From contig JAGAJA010000072.1 in the NCBI GenBank assembly GCA_017829075.1, forward strand, positions 1 through 58,819: a stretch of DNA of 58,819 nt. Direction: 5' to 3'. Source of the stretch: Oscillospiraceae bacterium (GTDB taxonomy: Bacteria > Bacillota_A > Clostridia > Oscillospirales > Ruminococcaceae). The notes under the pieces are model-generated. The model saw nothing but the letters and a program-made list of their open reading frames with translations. It did no database searches and was not told where the DNA came from. Made by a program: the position numbers and the translations under genes. Below are positions 18,118 through 30,153 of this stretch, in pieces (positions within the stretch are counted from its first letter, which is position 1; each line of letters opens with the position of its first letter).

Positions 18118-18719
18118 TCTTCTCTCAGCTCGGCAAGCTTTGCCATGCAGCGGGTCTTGCGGAGCTTCTCGGCGGAAATGACCGCCTTGAGGTCGTCAAC
18201 AGCCTCGGAAAGCTCGCCGTTCACGATGAGATAATCGTAATTCTCCGCGAATTTTAATTCCTCCCGCGCCTGCGCCGTCCGCTCGATTATTTTCTCCTCG
18301 GTTTCGGTGCCGCGCTTTCTCAGCCTGCGCTCCAGCTCCTTCATTGAGGGAGGAAGAATGAACACCAGACAGCATTCCGGGAACAGGCGCTTTATATTCA
18401 TCGCGCCCTCTACTTCTATCTTCAGGATAACGTCTTTGCCCTCGTTCAGCATATCCTCCACAGCCTTGCGGGGAGTGCCGTAGTAGTTGCCGCAGTACTC
18501 GGTGTATTCCAGCACCGCTTCGTCCTTTATCATCTGCTCGAACTGCTCCCGGCTCATAAAGTGATAATGCACGCCGTTCACCTCGCCCTCCCGCGGCGCA
18601 CGGGTGGTCGCGGACACAGAATATCCGACATTTTCCGTGACCTTGAATAACTGTTCAAGAATTGTGTCCTTGCCGCAGCCGGCGGGCGCAGATACAACAA
18701 AAAGTAAACCCTTGCTCAT
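18114..18719 (-). CDS. gmk: Guanylate kinase
   Basis: Phosphorylates GMP to GDP. 201 residues. The P-loop reads SAPAGCGKDT rather than the more usual SGPSGVGKGT, still a Walker A. GMP-binding residues in TTRAPREGEVNGVHYHF and the lid (RKRGTETEEKIIER) are present. The ATG at 18719 with GGGAGAG six bases ahead is preferred over one five codons upstream that has no ribosome site. Overlaps priA. Confidence 0.96.
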   Translation of the reverse strand: MSKGLLFVVSAPAGCGKDTILEQLFKVTENVGYSVSATTRAPREGEVNGVHYHFMSREQFEQMIKDEAVLEYTEYCGNYYGTPRKAVEDMLNEGKDVILKIEVEGAMNIKRLFPECCLVFILPPSMKELERRLRKRGTETEEKIIERTAQAREELKFAENYDYLIVNGELSEAVDDLKAVISAEKLRKTRCMAKLAELREE

Positions 18720-18743
18720 TTTAATCTCTCCCATTAATAAGTA

Positions 18744-18998
18744 TTATACGTCCTGCTCCGTATCCTTTTCTCCGGTTTTCCCTGAGATAGTTTCCGGGGT
18801 CTGGGCGGACATTACTACATGACCACTGTCGCAGATGATTACCGACCGGGTGCGCCGTCCGCAGGTCGCGTCTATCGCAGTTCCGTTGTCCTTTGCAAGC
18901 TGCACAATGCGCTTCACCGGAGCAGCCTCCGGACTTACCACAGCAACTATCCTGTCAGCGTTCACCGAATTGCCGAAGCCTATGCTTATCAGCTTCAT
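18744..18998 (-). CDS. remA: RemA-family (DUF370) DNA-binding regulator
   Basis: 84 residues, in the standard position just before gmk. The core ([20 protein letters not shown], then [16 protein letters not shown]) is diagnostic of DUF370. In Bacillus, RemA activates biofilm matrix and osmoprotection genes by wrapping promoter DNA in an octameric ring; the role here is inferred. AAAGGAG precedes the ATG. The C-terminal ten residues are polar and not conserved. Confidence 0.93.
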   Translation of the reverse strand: MKLISIGFGNSVNADRIVAVVSPEAAPVKRIVQLAKDNGTAIDATCGRRTRSVIICDSGHVVMSAQTPETISGKTGEKDTEQDV

Positions 18999-19015
18999 AA
19001 CCGCTCCTTTCTGAA

Positions 19016-21537
<2,522 letters not shown>

Positions 21538-21576
21538 AGTTAAAGACCTTTCTTTCTGAAATTAACCTGATAAAAT

Positions 21577-21603
21577 TTAACCTGTTAATATTTTATGTAT
21601 AAT
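21577..21603 (+). promoter_or_regulatory. Possible spoVG promoter
   Basis: TATAAT at 21598-21603 preceded by TG, with a weak TTAACC about 15 bases upstream. The -10 is good, the -35 poor; in Bacillus spoVG uses sigma-H, so another factor could act here. Confidence 0.35.
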
Positions 21604-21657
21604 TCCCGCAATAATTCCCACAATATCCACATACAAACAATTTCATCGGAGGTTATT

Positions 21658-21915
21658 ATGGAAATAAGCGACATCAAAATCAGAAAAACCATGCACGAGG
21701 GCAGGCTGCGCGCGGTGGTGTCTATCACCATCGACAACGCGATCGCGATACACGATATCAAGCTGGTTCAGGGTGACGAGAGAATGTTCGTTGCCATGCC
21801 CAGCCGCCGGGAGGATTCCGGGGTGTTCCGGGATATAATCCACCCTATCTCTGCAAATGTCCGGGAAAAAATCGAGGAGCAGATACTTGAAGCGTATAAG
21901 GAATACGTTCAATAA
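21658..21915 (+). CDS. spoVG: SpoVG RNA/DNA-binding regulator
   Basis: 85 residues: EISDIKIRK, SITIDNAIAIHDIKLVQG and FVAMPSR are the conserved SpoVG blocks. A nucleic-acid-binding protein that affects sporulation septation and, in other Firmicutes, virulence and division genes. The open frame starts 21 codons earlier, but GGAGG six bases before the ATG at 21658 fixes the start. Followed by a GC-rich inverted repeat (CGGGCTG...CAGCCCG, about 21923-21959) without a T-run. Single-gene unit. Confidence 0.96.
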   Translation: MEISDIKIRKTMHEGRLRAVVSITIDNAIAIHDIKLVQGDERMFVAMPSRREDSGVFRDIIHPISANVREKIEEQILEAYKEYVQ

Positions 21916-22039
21916 TAACCTTTTCGGGCTGCCTTAATTCATCGTCCTTTAGCAGCCCGCAGGATACATAATCAAAGCCCCTTTTTCTGGGAAACACCAC
22001 GCAATTTCCAGCGGCTGCATTTGCTGCGCTTCGCAATAA

Positions 22040-22582
22040 TCAGCCTTTCTCAAGCAGCAGCTTGGTTTTCAGCAGCGCGATCTGCGTCTTGCTGTCCTGA
22101 ATTTCGTTCCTCATTACCATTGCCACCGCTTCGTCAAGCGGTATTTTTTCTATGTCGAGGAACTCCCCCTCGTCCAGCTTCTGACTGCCGGAATGAAGCC
22201 CCCTTGCAAGGTACATATGAATTACCTCGCCGCAGTAAGCCGGAGTGGGAATAAGGCTGCCGAGATAGGTGTATTCGTCGCAGGTGCAGCCGGTTTCCTC
22301 TTTAAGCTCACGCAGTCCGCATTCGTGGTGGTTTTCGCCGTATTCCAGCTTGCCCGCCGGTATCTCCAGCAGCACGGTCTGGTGCGGATAGCGGAACTGC
22401 CGCACAAACATTACCTCGTTCTTATCGGTCAGCGGAAGCACGCACACTCCTCCGGGGTGCTTTATCACCTCTCTGGTAACAATTTTTCCGTCCTCAAGCT
22501 CCGCCTTATCCACGAAAAGCTTTACGATCTTTCCGTCAAACTTCTGCTCGCTGGATACTGTTTTTTCCTCAAGATGTGCCAT
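22040..22582 (-). CDS. NUDIX hydrolase, ADP-ribose pyrophosphatase type
   Basis: 180 residues. Nudix box GX5EX7REUXEEXGU is complete: G in AGKLEYGE, then CGLRELKEETGC. Surrounding VCVLPLTDKNEVMFVRQFRYP and the C-terminal LDEGEFLDIEKIPLDEA fit the NudF/YqkG ADP-ribose pyrophosphatases. Last gene of the ddl operon, 11 bases after yfhO. Confidence 0.93.
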   Translation of the reverse strand: MAHLEEKTVSSEQKFDGKIVKLFVDKAELEDGKIVTREVIKHPGGVCVLPLTDKNEVMFVRQFRYPHQTVLLEIPAGKLEYGENHHECGLRELKEETGCTCDEYTYLGSLIPTPAYCGEVIHMYLARGLHSGSQKLDEGEFLDIEKIPLDEAVAMVMRNEIQDSKTQIALLKTKLLLEKG

Positions 22583-22593
22583 ATCTGCTCTCC

Positions 22594-25272
22594 TTAACTG
22601 ATGTCGTCATTGTTGTTACGCTGCTCGTCAAGCTCCTTCATGACGTTGTATGCCTCGTCGTCCTCTGTAATATGAGAGGTGCGCGGCTTGGGCTTACGGC
22701 TCTTGAAATCGTAGCGTTCCCTGTCCATGAAGCTCTCCTCAATATCCGGGAAAGACAGCTCCTCGCCGCCGCTCTTGGTCTGGACTCCGCCCTTTTCCGG
22801 GGACTCGTAGATCTGCTTTGAAAGCTGACCGATATAGGAGCTGTGCGCCTTTACTCCGGAAACCTGATCCACAGCATACAGATGCGCGTAGCGCTTGGGT
22901 CTGCGCTTCAGAATTACATAACACAGCAGGATATATCCGCCGAAAAGCAGTATACCTACCACCGTGCAGATAACTCCCAGCTTTCCACCGGGTGTGGAGT
23001 AGGTGAATTTCAGCTCGCACACTCCCGCCGGGACTTTGACGCCTATAAAGCCGCCGTTTACCTTCTCCAGCTCCAGCGGCTGATAAGCCCCGCCCTGAAC
23101 GGAAACGCTGCCGCTCCAGCCCTTGTCAAAAGGAACGCTGAACACCACGAACCGCTCTTTATCGTAATCAGTGACCGCCGTGAAGCCGCTGCCGTTCACG
23201 CTGAACTGCTTTGCGGCAAGCGCATTTCTGTCGTCCACATCAGACAGGAACTGGCTGAACAGGCTGTCGCCGGAGAGAGATGTCTTTTCGTTTTCGGTGA
23301 GCAGGCTGCCGTATTTCTCTGCCTGTTCCTCAGTCAGTATCACGCTGCCGATCATCAGATTATCAATGTTCGCGCTGCCCTTTACATTGCTTTCAAGCAG
23401 ATATCCGTCATAGGCAGTTCCCATGGGCATAACAGCAATGTTTTCGTAAATGTCATAGCCGTCCTGAGTTTCAAGATACTGATAAGTCCGGAGGTTCTCC
23501 AGCGCGGTATCGCGCTTTTCATCACTGTAATTCTCCGGGATAATAAGGTACTTCACCCTCGTCAGCGAACGCAGCGTATAGCGCTCTGTGTCCGGCGCGG
23601 AATTAACCGTGCGGTCAATGTCCAGAAGATCATACAGCTCAAAGGTCGAGTTCGGAATTATGCTGGTGAAGCTCTTGAGCGAGCTCATATCCCACAGCAT
23701 ATTGATATTGTTCATGTTGTCAAGGCATTCCATGCGGTAGAAGTCCGGATCGTCAATGTGGATCTGCGCCGAAACGTGCTTATTGTACGAGCCGATATAC
23801 GGACCGAGGATCCTGCCGTAGCTGACATAATAATAACCAAGCGCCATGCAGCAGACAGCGGTCACCGCGGTTATCCTTTTGGTAAACGCCGCGGCGGAGA
23901 TCTTCTTCCGCTGATGCAGCATCACAAACAGAACCGCAGCCATTGCAAGGCACAGACCAACATTGATATACACCACCGGAGACATTCCGTTCAGGAAATG
24001 CGGCATGAGGACAGTATCCTTGACGTCGTTGTCCTCCACCTCCATTTTTGTCGGGAACAGCAGCACAAGCAGCGTCATCAATACCACCACAACGGAACAG
24101 AACTTTGCGCCGAATTTAAGGTCAAATTCCTCATGCTCCAGTACATAAACGGTGGCAAGCGCACAGAGCAGCTCCAGCATATAGAACCACCGGGTGTAAA
24201 AGCTGTAATTGAACATCACGAACGAGGAATTAAGTCCCGGTATCATGACGATAACAAGACACGCAGGCAGGAGGATCCTCGCCCAGCGCATACGGCGGGA
24301 GGCTTCTGTTCCCGCGCCTTTTACCATTGCGATAACTCCCGACAGCGAAAACAGCGGCAGATACAGCGCAACGCTGCTCCATTTTGCGTCCGCGCCCTCG
24401 AACATCGCGGTTCTCGCGGGGATCTCTCCGGGGAAGAACATTCCCTCCAGAATAAGCCCGTACCGCTGAACCTTGTTGTAGAACAGGAAATTCCAATCGG
24501 AAAGAACCGAGGTGGAGCGCGGAACGTCCAGCACCTGAAATATCGACGGCACAAACAGCGTGCCGGCAATAAGCACTCCGCACACCGACTCAAACGCAAG
24601 GCACAGGAAATCCCTGAAATTAATTCTGAACCGCTTGTCGCCGATGAGCCTTGCGACAAAATACAGCACCAGAAATACGCATTCCCCGATAAAGAAGAAG
24701 TAGTTCACGAACGCGTTTATAGCCACGGCGACCGCAAAAGCTCCCCGCCGCTTGTTCACAACCGCTTCCTCAAGTCCGATCAGCAATAACGGGAAGAACA
24801 CGATCGCCTCGTGGAAGTGATTGAAGAAGATGTTGTACATCGAATAGCCGGAAAAAGCGTACAGAAGTCCGCCGATAAGCGCGTTCTGCGGTTTTGTCAC
24901 AAACCTGCGGATATACACGAACGCAAAGAACGATGAGCAGGCGATCTTCAGCGCCAGCAGCGGCGCCATCAGATACTGCGAAATTGAAACCGGGAACAGC
25001 GCCGCAAACCAGAAGAACGGGCTTCCCAGCGTGTAAAAGCTGTAAGAGCCGACAAAATTTGCGCCGAGGTCTGTCTGCCAGTTCCAGCCGAAATTCCCGC
25101 TCTGAACCGCTCTTATGCAGGTTTTGTAGAACGGTATCTGCTGCGCGTTATAGTCGCCGTAATACACGAAATAACCGCCGTCCAGCAGCACAAACGGCAA
25201 CAGCAGTACCACTGCCATTATAAGGGCATACAAAAAAGCACGGATATAATATTTCTTTTCCTGTTTAAACAT
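22594..25272 (-). CDS. YfhO-family multispanning membrane protein
   Basis: 892 residues with a dozen or more hydrophobic helices in the first 480, then a large extracytoplasmic domain, a last helix near residue 790 and a charged cytosolic tail of about 80 residues. The N-terminal GGYFVYYGDYNAQQIPFYK is typical of YfhO, which in Gram-positives takes part in glycosylating lipoteichoic acid. The tail includes RKPKPRTSHITEDDE and could be a regulatory segment. Three bases separate it from the argS stop. Substrate cannot be told from sequence. Confidence 0.88.
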   Translation of the reverse strand: MFKQEKKYYIRAFLYALIMAVVLLLPFVLLDGGYFVYYGDYNAQQIPFYKTCIRAVQSGNFGWNWQTDLGANFVGSYSFYTLGSPFFWFAALFPVSISQYLMAPLLALKIACSSFFAFVYIRRFVTKPQNALIGGLLYAFSGYSMYNIFFNHFHEAIVFFPLLLIGLEEAVVNKRRGAFAVAVAINAFVNYFFFIGECVFLVLYFVARLIGDKRFRINFRDFLCLAFESVCGVLIAGTLFVPSIFQVLDVPRSTSVLSDWNFLFYNKVQRYGLILEGMFFPGEIPARTAMFEGADAKWSSVALYLPLFSLSGVIAMVKGAGTEASRRMRWARILLPACLVIVMIPGLNSSFVMFNYSFYTRWFYMLELLCALATVYVLEHEEFDLKFGAKFCSVVVVLMTLLVLLFPTKMEVEDNDVKDTVLMPHFLNGMSPVVYINVGLCLAMAAVLFVMLHQRKKISAAAFTKRITAVTAVCCMALGYYYVSYGRILGPYIGSYNKHVSAQIHIDDPDFYRMECLDNMNNINMLWDMSSLKSFTSIIPNSTFELYDLLDIDRTVNSAPDTERYTLRSLTRVKYLIIPENYSDEKRDTALENLRTYQYLETQDGYDIYENIAVMPMGTAYDGYLLESNVKGSANIDNLMIGSVILTEEQAEKYGSLLTENEKTSLSGDSLFSQFLSDVDDRNALAAKQFSVNGSGFTAVTDYDKERFVVFSVPFDKGWSGSVSVQGGAYQPLELEKVNGGFIGVKVPAGVCELKFTYSTPGGKLGVICTVVGILLFGGYILLCYVILKRRPKRYAHLYAVDQVSGVKAHSSYIGQLSKQIYESPEKGGVQTKSGGEELSFPDIEESFMDRERYDFKSRKPKPRTSHITEDDEAYNVMKELDEQRNNNDDIS

Positions 25273-25274
25273 AA

Positions 25275-27074
25275 TTACATCTTTTCGGGAGCTTCTACTT
25301 TAAGCAGTGTAAGCACGTTCCTGAGTGCTGTTCTCGCAGCCTCGCAGAGAGCCAGACGTGAGAGCTTCACCTGCTCCTCGGCGTCCTTTATCGGGCAGCC
25401 GTCATAGAACTTGTGGAACGCCTGCGCCAGCTCATAGGAATATCTTGTCAGCGCAGAGGGGTCGTATTCCTTTGCCGCCTGATTTATCATCTCCGGCATT
25501 TCGGCGATCTTCCGGATAAGAGCAAGCTCCGCCGGGTCGCTGAATGTAACCTTTCCGCCGGAGTACTTCACGCCTTCCTCCGCCTGCTTCTCGATAACGC
25601 GGCAAATTCTCGCGTGGGCGTACTGAACATAGAATACCGGGTTCTTGCTGGACTCCTCAACCGCAAGGTCGAGGTCGAACTCCAGATGAGTGTCGGCGTT
25701 GCGCTGATTGAACACAAATCTCGCTGCGTCGATCGGAACTTCGTCAAGCAGTGTGGTGAGGGTAATAGCCTTGCCGGAACGCTTGCTCAGCTTGCAGGGC
25801 TTGCCGTCGCGGATAAGCATTACCATCTGCATGATAACAACGTCCAGACGCTTGTCGTCAATTCCGAGAGCGGAAAGCGCGATCCTCATGCGCTGTACAT
25901 AACCGTGATGATCTGCGCCGAGTACGTTTATCGCCTTGTCGTATCCGCGGGTTATCAGCTTGTCATAATGGTACGCGATATCCGGCACGATATAGGTCGG
26001 GAAGCCGTTTGAGCGTACCAGCACGAAATCCTGATCCCCGCCAAAATCGGTAGCCTTGAGCCATAATGCGCCGTCCTGCTCATAGGTGTGACCGCCGGCT
26101 TTCAGCTTTTCGATGACCTGAGCAACAGCGCCGCTATTGTGCAGGCTGCTCTCCTTGAACCAGTTATCGTACTTTATCCTGTATTTCAGCAGGTCTTCTT
26201 CAAGCCGCTTTTCGTTCAGCGGCAGAGCGTATTCTACAAGCGCGTCCCTGCGCTCCTGCTCCGGCTTTTCGGAAAGAGCCCTGCCGCCGTGCAGGTCGTA
26301 GTAATTCTTCGCGTGTTCGATTATATCCATTCCGAGGTAAACGTCATTTGGCATAAAGAACGGGTCTTTCTGCTGCTCGTCAGTGAAATTACCCTCCTCG
26401 TCCGGGGTGGGAGTTGCGTCATAGATCGTCTTTGTGAGCTTCTCCATATCTTCGCCGCAGTCAGCAATAACCATCTGTCCCGCTTCGGTGCATAGCTGCA
26501 TATAACGCAGGTCGAGGGACTTGCCAAACTTTGCAACCTGATTTCCCGCGTCGTTGATATAGAACTCGCGGCTCACCTCATAGCCTGCCTCCTGAAGCAG
26601 CGAAGAAAGGCTGTCGCCGATAGCGCCGCCTCTTGCATTTCCGATGTGCATAGGGCCGGTGGGGTTCGCGGAAACGAACTCTACCAGCACACGCTTTCCG
26701 TTGCCGAGGTTTGTCTTGCCGTAATCCGCGCCAAGCTGCACCGCGTTCCTTACAACGTCCTCAAACCAGCTTTCGCCGATGAAGAAATTCAGAAATCCCG
26801 GCCCCGCGACCTCTATCTTGCTGAAATCAGTTCCGGCAAGCTCCGCCGCATCGGATATCATCTGAGCGATGGCGCGGGGATTGCTTTTCAGAGCCTTTGC
26901 GGAAACCAGCGCGGTGTTCGCCGAGAAATCTCCGTGGCTGTTGTCCGCGGGAATTGTCACCTGAAACGGCGGCAGCGGCTCTGCGGGGATCTTTCCCTCT
27001 GCAACAAGTCTGCCCAGAGCGCCGAGTATTATTTCTTTAACCTGTGCTTTTGCTTCTTCTACTGCGTTATACAT
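25275..27074 (-). CDS. argS: Arginyl-tRNA synthetase
   Basis: 599 residues, class I. The HIGH motif is MHIGNARG within ANPTGPMHIGN; the KMSKS-like motif reads KLSKRSG. An N-terminal additional domain and the C-terminal anticodon-binding domain (LTRYSYELAQAFHKFYDGCPI) are present. The frame opens ten codons earlier; the ATG at 27074 with GAGGAG eight bases upstream matches the family N-terminus. Follows DUF1934 in the ddl operon. Confidence 0.97.
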   Translation of the reverse strand: MYNAVEEAKAQVKEIILGALGRLVAEGKIPAEPLPPFQVTIPADNSHGDFSANTALVSAKALKSNPRAIAQMISDAAELAGTDFSKIEVAGPGFLNFFIGESWFEDVVRNAVQLGADYGKTNLGNGKRVLVEFVSANPTGPMHIGNARGGAIGDSLSSLLQEAGYEVSREFYINDAGNQVAKFGKSLDLRYMQLCTEAGQMVIADCGEDMEKLTKTIYDATPTPDEEGNFTDEQQKDPFFMPNDVYLGMDIIEHAKNYYDLHGGRALSEKPEQERRDALVEYALPLNEKRLEEDLLKYRIKYDNWFKESSLHNSGAVAQVIEKLKAGGHTYEQDGALWLKATDFGGDQDFVLVRSNGFPTYIVPDIAYHYDKLITRGYDKAINVLGADHHGYVQRMRIALSALGIDDKRLDVVIMQMVMLIRDGKPCKLSKRSGKAITLTTLLDEVPIDAARFVFNQRNADTHLEFDLDLAVEESSKNPVFYVQYAHARICRVIEKQAEEGVKYSGGKVTFSDPAELALIRKIAEMPEMINQAAKEYDPSALTRYSYELAQAFHKFYDGCPIKDAEEQVKLSRLALCEAARTALRNVLTLLKVEAPEKM

Positions 27075-27100
27075 CTGTCGATCTCCTCTTTTTGTTGTTA

Positions 27101-27535
27101 TCAAGCCTTTTCCTGCGGCTTTACATTGATGGTTATTTCATTTGTGAGCATAAGCCCGGAATTTACGTCGATAGTGTAGCGGACGTAAATCTCGCCGCCG
27201 CTGCTGGTTAATTCTTTCCTCATATCCGTGGTGGAAATGCCGATCATGCAGTCGCCGTACTCCGTCCCGTAATGGCAGAAATGCCGCTTTCCGTTCTCGA
27301 AAACCAGACTCGAAAACGCCGTTCCGGTTCTGGTCATGGTGACGGTTTCGTCCTCCTGACCTATTCTTAGCTGGACGTGGCTTCCCTCAAAGCCGGTGGC
27401 TTCGCTCTCGTCATAGTCTATGAAAAAGCTGCCGCCGTGCTCCCGGAACTCTCCCTTTGTGAACAGCTCGGAGCTGTCGGTAGAGCCGTCTGCGGTCTGC
27501 CTTACCGTCATTTTGATATTTGCATTGTTTCCCAT
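27101..27535 (-). CDS. DUF1934 (YwiB-like) beta-barrel protein
   Basis: 144 residues of mostly beta strand, lipocalin-like. RYTIDVNSGLMLTNEITINV and the region GSFFIDYDESEATGFEGSHV match DUF1934. In Bacillus ywiB also precedes argS, so the pairing is conserved; function is unknown. Short gaps to ddl (14 bases) and argS. Confidence 0.85.
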   Translation of the reverse strand: MGNNANIKMTVRQTADGSTDSSELFTKGEFREHGGSFFIDYDESEATGFEGSHVQLRIGQEDETVTMTRTGTAFSSLVFENGKRHFCHYGTEYGDCMIGISTTDMRKELTSSGGEIYVRYTIDVNSGLMLTNEITINVKPQEKA

Positions 27536-27549
27536 ATTTTTCTCCGTAT

Positions 27550-28626
27550 TTAATTCTCAGAATTTTTCTCAATAGCAAGCTCGATAAGTCTGTCTAAAAG
27601 CTCGCCGTATTCAATTCCCATATTTGCCATAAGCTTCGGGTACATACTGATCGGGGTAAATCCGGGGATCGTGTTGATCTCATTCAGCACAAGACCGTCC
27701 TCGGTCGCAAAGAAATCCACCCTTGAAAATCCGCTGCACCCCATTGCGATGAATGCTTTCTTCGCGGTTTCCCTAAGCTGCTCGGTCATCTCCGGAGATA
27801 TCTTCGCCGGAATGTCCAGAACAGAGGTACCCAGCTTGTATTTCGCGTCGTAATCGTAAAATTCCTCCGCCGGAGTGATCTGTCCGGGGATAGACGCGAT
27901 AAGATCATCTCCGTTGCCAAGTACCGCGCACTCTACCTCCTTGCCGATTATCTCGGTTTCGATAACTACCTTTTCACCGTGGGCAAATGCGATCCTCATG
28001 CCGTTTTTAAGTCCCTCGCGGTCTGCGGCGCGGCTCACTCCCACAGAAGAACCGGCACAGGCAGGCTTCACGAACATAGGATATCCGCCAAGCTTTCGCT
28101 CTATCTCATCGCAAGCCTTGTCGATGTCGTGGAGAGAGCTTCTTGTCACATAGCAGTACGGCGCAGTGCGTATTCCCGCTGCGTCAAGGATAGTGTGAGT
28201 GATTGCCTTATCCATGCAGGACGCGCTGCTTGTCATGTCGCAGCCGACACAGGGAATTCCCGCCAGCGCGCAAAGTCCCTGAACAGTTCCGTCCTCGCCG
28301 AACATTCCGTGCAGCACCGGGAACACTGCGTCCACCCGGCGTATGTAGCACTTGTCGTCCGCTCCGAGAAGTATTATTCCCTTGTTCACCGTATCCGGGC
28401 TGATGACTGCGGTGCAGTTATCGGGATTGTTCTCCCACTCGCCGGTCTTGATGTCCTCGTACTCGCCGGGATAATACAGCCAGTGACCTTTCTTGGTGAT
28501 GCCAATGCACATCACGTCATATTTATCCTTCGGGATATTGTTCAGAACCGAATATGCCGACACCAGCGACACCTCATGCTCGCTGGAGGCTCCGCCAAAC
28601 AGAACCGCGATCTTTAGTTTAGCCAT
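27550..28626 (-). CDS. ddl: D-alanine-D-alanine ligase
   Basis: 358 residues, ATP-grasp enzyme making the D-Ala-D-Ala terminus of peptidoglycan. FGGASSEHEVSLVSA at the start, PCVGCDMTSSASCMDKAITH, FVKPACAGSSVGVSR, and NEINTIPGFTPISMYP at the metal site. The methionine in SMYP is the usual form for D-Ala-D-Ala (Ddl-type) rather than vancomycin-resistance ligases. Heads the ddl-DUF1934-argS-yfhO-nudix operon behind a good promoter. Confidence 0.96.
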   Translation of the reverse strand: MAKLKIAVLFGGASSEHEVSLVSAYSVLNNIPKDKYDVMCIGITKKGHWLYYPGEYEDIKTGEWENNPDNCTAVISPDTVNKGIILLGADDKCYIRRVDAVFPVLHGMFGEDGTVQGLCALAGIPCVGCDMTSSASCMDKAITHTILDAAGIRTAPYCYVTRSSLHDIDKACDEIERKLGGYPMFVKPACAGSSVGVSRAADREGLKNGMRIAFAHGEKVVIETEIIGKEVECAVLGNGDDLIASIPGQITPAEEFYDYDAKYKLGTSVLDIPAKISPEMTEQLRETAKKAFIAMGCSGFSRVDFFATEDGLVLNEINTIPGFTPISMYPKLMANMGIEYGELLDRLIELAIEKNSEN

Positions 28627-28641
28627 ATATTTCCACCCTGC

Positions 28642-28661
28642 ACACCTTTTCGGTGCGTCCT
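28642..28661 (-). promoter_or_regulatory. Short leader hairpin ahead of ddl
   Basis: In the ddl leader GCACCG-aaaa-GGTGTGC forms a small stem-loop just 5' of the AGGGTGG ribosome site, and might modulate initiation. No T-run. Confidence 0.25.
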
Positions 28662-28710
28662 TTCTATAAAGTAAAATTACCTATACTCTATACATAATAA
28701 CTCAGATTAT

Positions 28711-28739
28711 ATTTTATCACAAATCCCGGTTATTTTCAA
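28711..28739 (-). promoter_or_regulatory. Promoter of ddl operon
   Basis: Minus strand TTGAAA (28734-28739), 17-base spacer, TAAAAT (28711-28716), with TGA just before the -10. About 85 bases upstream of the ddl start. Confidence 0.7.
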
Positions 28740-28827
28740 GGGGTAAATTGCAGATTTTTGCCGGAATAACTGAGATTTACAGAGAAAGCGTGAGAAAATC
28801 AAAGAAAATCGGTCTGAAAATAATTAA

Positions 28828-28890
28828 ACCCTGAAAAGATATACTTCTCAGGGTAACACAAAAGCGGCTTCTGATCTCTCAAAAGCCGCA
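28828..28890 (-). terminator. Double hairpin terminator after dnaJ
   Basis: Minus-strand order: GCGGCTT (28883-28889) pairs with AAGCCGC (28864-28870), then a T-rich stretch; then ACCCTGA/TCAGGGT (28828-28854), again followed by T-rich sequence. Ends the heat-shock operon. Confidence 0.75.
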
Positions 28891-28898
28891 ATATATAT

Positions 28899-30080
28899 CT
28901 ATTGTTCTCCGTTGAACAGATCCTTAATCTTGTCAAAGAAACTCGTCCGCTTGGAGTAATTCTTGCCCTCCAGTGTGTCCTCAAACGCCTGCAAAGCGTC
29001 CTTCTGCTTCTTGTTGAGGTTTGTCGGGACTTCAATGGAAACCGTAACAAGCTGGTCGCCTCTGCCGTTCCTCTGGCAGTGCTGAACTCCCTTGCCGCGG
29101 ATCGTGAATACCTTACCGGGCTGAGTTCCGGCGGGAATGGTGAACTTCATGCTACCGTCAATGGTCGGAATGTCGATCTCCGCACCAAGCGCCGCCTGAG
29201 TATAGGTGAGCGGGACTTCCACAAGAATATTGTCGCCGTCGCGCTCGAATACCTTATCAGGGCGCACGGAAATGCGAACCTTGAGGTCGCCGCGGGTGCC
29301 GCCGTTCGCTCCTGCATTGCCCTTTCCGGAAAGCCGGATAGTCTGACCGTCGTTGATACCGGCGGGAATATTGACTGTGATCGTCGCTTTCTTCTGGGAA
29401 ACGCCATTGCCTCCGCAGGCAGGACAGGGTGTTTCTATGACCTTTCCCTTTCCGCCGCACTTGCTGCAGGTCTTTGTGGTCTGCATCATGCCGAACATTG
29501 TCTGCTGACGGACATTGACCTTACCTGTACCGCGGCAGTCCGGACAGGTCTTGGCGGTAGTTCCTTTCTTAGCGCCGCTGCCGCCGCACTCATCGCAGGT
29601 TTCAACGCGGTTTATCTCAATGTCATGGGTTATGCCCTTGCAAGCCTCCATGAAGCCGATGCTGAGGGATACCACAATATCAGAGCCGCGCCGCGGAGCG
29701 TTCGGATTAGACCGCGAGCCGCCGGAAAAACCTCCGCCGAAAATATTGTCGAAAATATCGCCGAGATCCACTCCGCCGGAAAATCCACCGGAGAACCCTC
29801 CGAAGCCGCCAAAACCGCCGCTGCCGCCGGAGCCTGCGCCCGCGCCGTAGCTGGGGTCAACTCCCGCGAAGCCGAACTGGTCGTAACGCGCCTTTTTATC
29901 CGGGTCGGAAAGCACATCGTTAGCCTCGTTGACCTCTTTGAATTTTGCCTCTGCTTCGGGATTATCTGGATTCAGGTCGGGGTGGTATTTCTTCGCCATC
30001 TGGCGGTAGGCTTTCTTTATTTCAGCGTCTGACGCGCCCTTTTGAAGTCCCAGAACCTCGTAATAATCTCTCTTCTCCAT
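28899..30080 (-). CDS. dnaJ: Chaperone DnaJ
   Basis: 393 residues: J domain with HPD in KYHPDLNP, a long glycine/phenylalanine-rich linker ([12 protein letters not shown]), four CxxCxGxG zinc repeats ([32 protein letters not shown]) and a C-terminal substrate-binding region. Co-chaperone delivering clients to DnaK and stimulating its ATPase. Last gene of the hrcA operon. Confidence 0.98.
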   Translation of the reverse strand: MEKRDYYEVLGLQKGASDAEIKKAYRQMAKKYHPDLNPDNPEAEAKFKEVNEANDVLSDPDKKARYDQFGFAGVDPSYGAGAGSGGSGGFGGFGGFSGGFSGGVDLGDIFDNIFGGGFSGGSRSNPNAPRRGSDIVVSLSIGFMEACKGITHDIEINRVETCDECGGSGAKKGTTAKTCPDCRGTGKVNVRQQTMFGMMQTTKTCSKCGGKGKVIETPCPACGGNGVSQKKATITVNIPAGINDGQTIRLSGKGNAGANGGTRGDLKVRISVRPDKVFERDGDNILVEVPLTYTQAALGAEIDIPTIDGSMKFTIPAGTQPGKVFTIRGKGVQHCQRNGRGDQLVTVSIEVPTNLNKKQKDALQAFEDTLEGKNYSKRTSFFDKIKDLFNGEQ

Positions 30081-30106
30081 AAGTAATCAATCCTTTTGTA
30101 TGAGAA

Positions 30107-30142
30107 ACACAACGCCTTGGGGATTTCCACAGGGCGTTGTGT
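30107..30142 (-). terminator. Inverted repeat between dnaK and dnaJ
   Basis: ACACAACGCC (30107-30116) pairs with GGCGTTGTGT (30133-30142) around a 16-nt loop; only a short T-run follows on the minus strand. Probably a partial terminator or RNA processing site that lowers dnaJ relative to dnaK. Confidence 0.5.
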
Positions 30143-30153
30143 AATCTTAATAA

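Noticed and set aside
22843..24789. 648-codon + strand open frame
   Set aside because: Exact antisense of yfhO, with His/Arg-rich composition typical of shadow frames and no ribosome site.
28902..30032. 376-codon + strand open frame
   Set aside because: Antisense of dnaJ; GC-rich codon bias leaves the opposite strand open.
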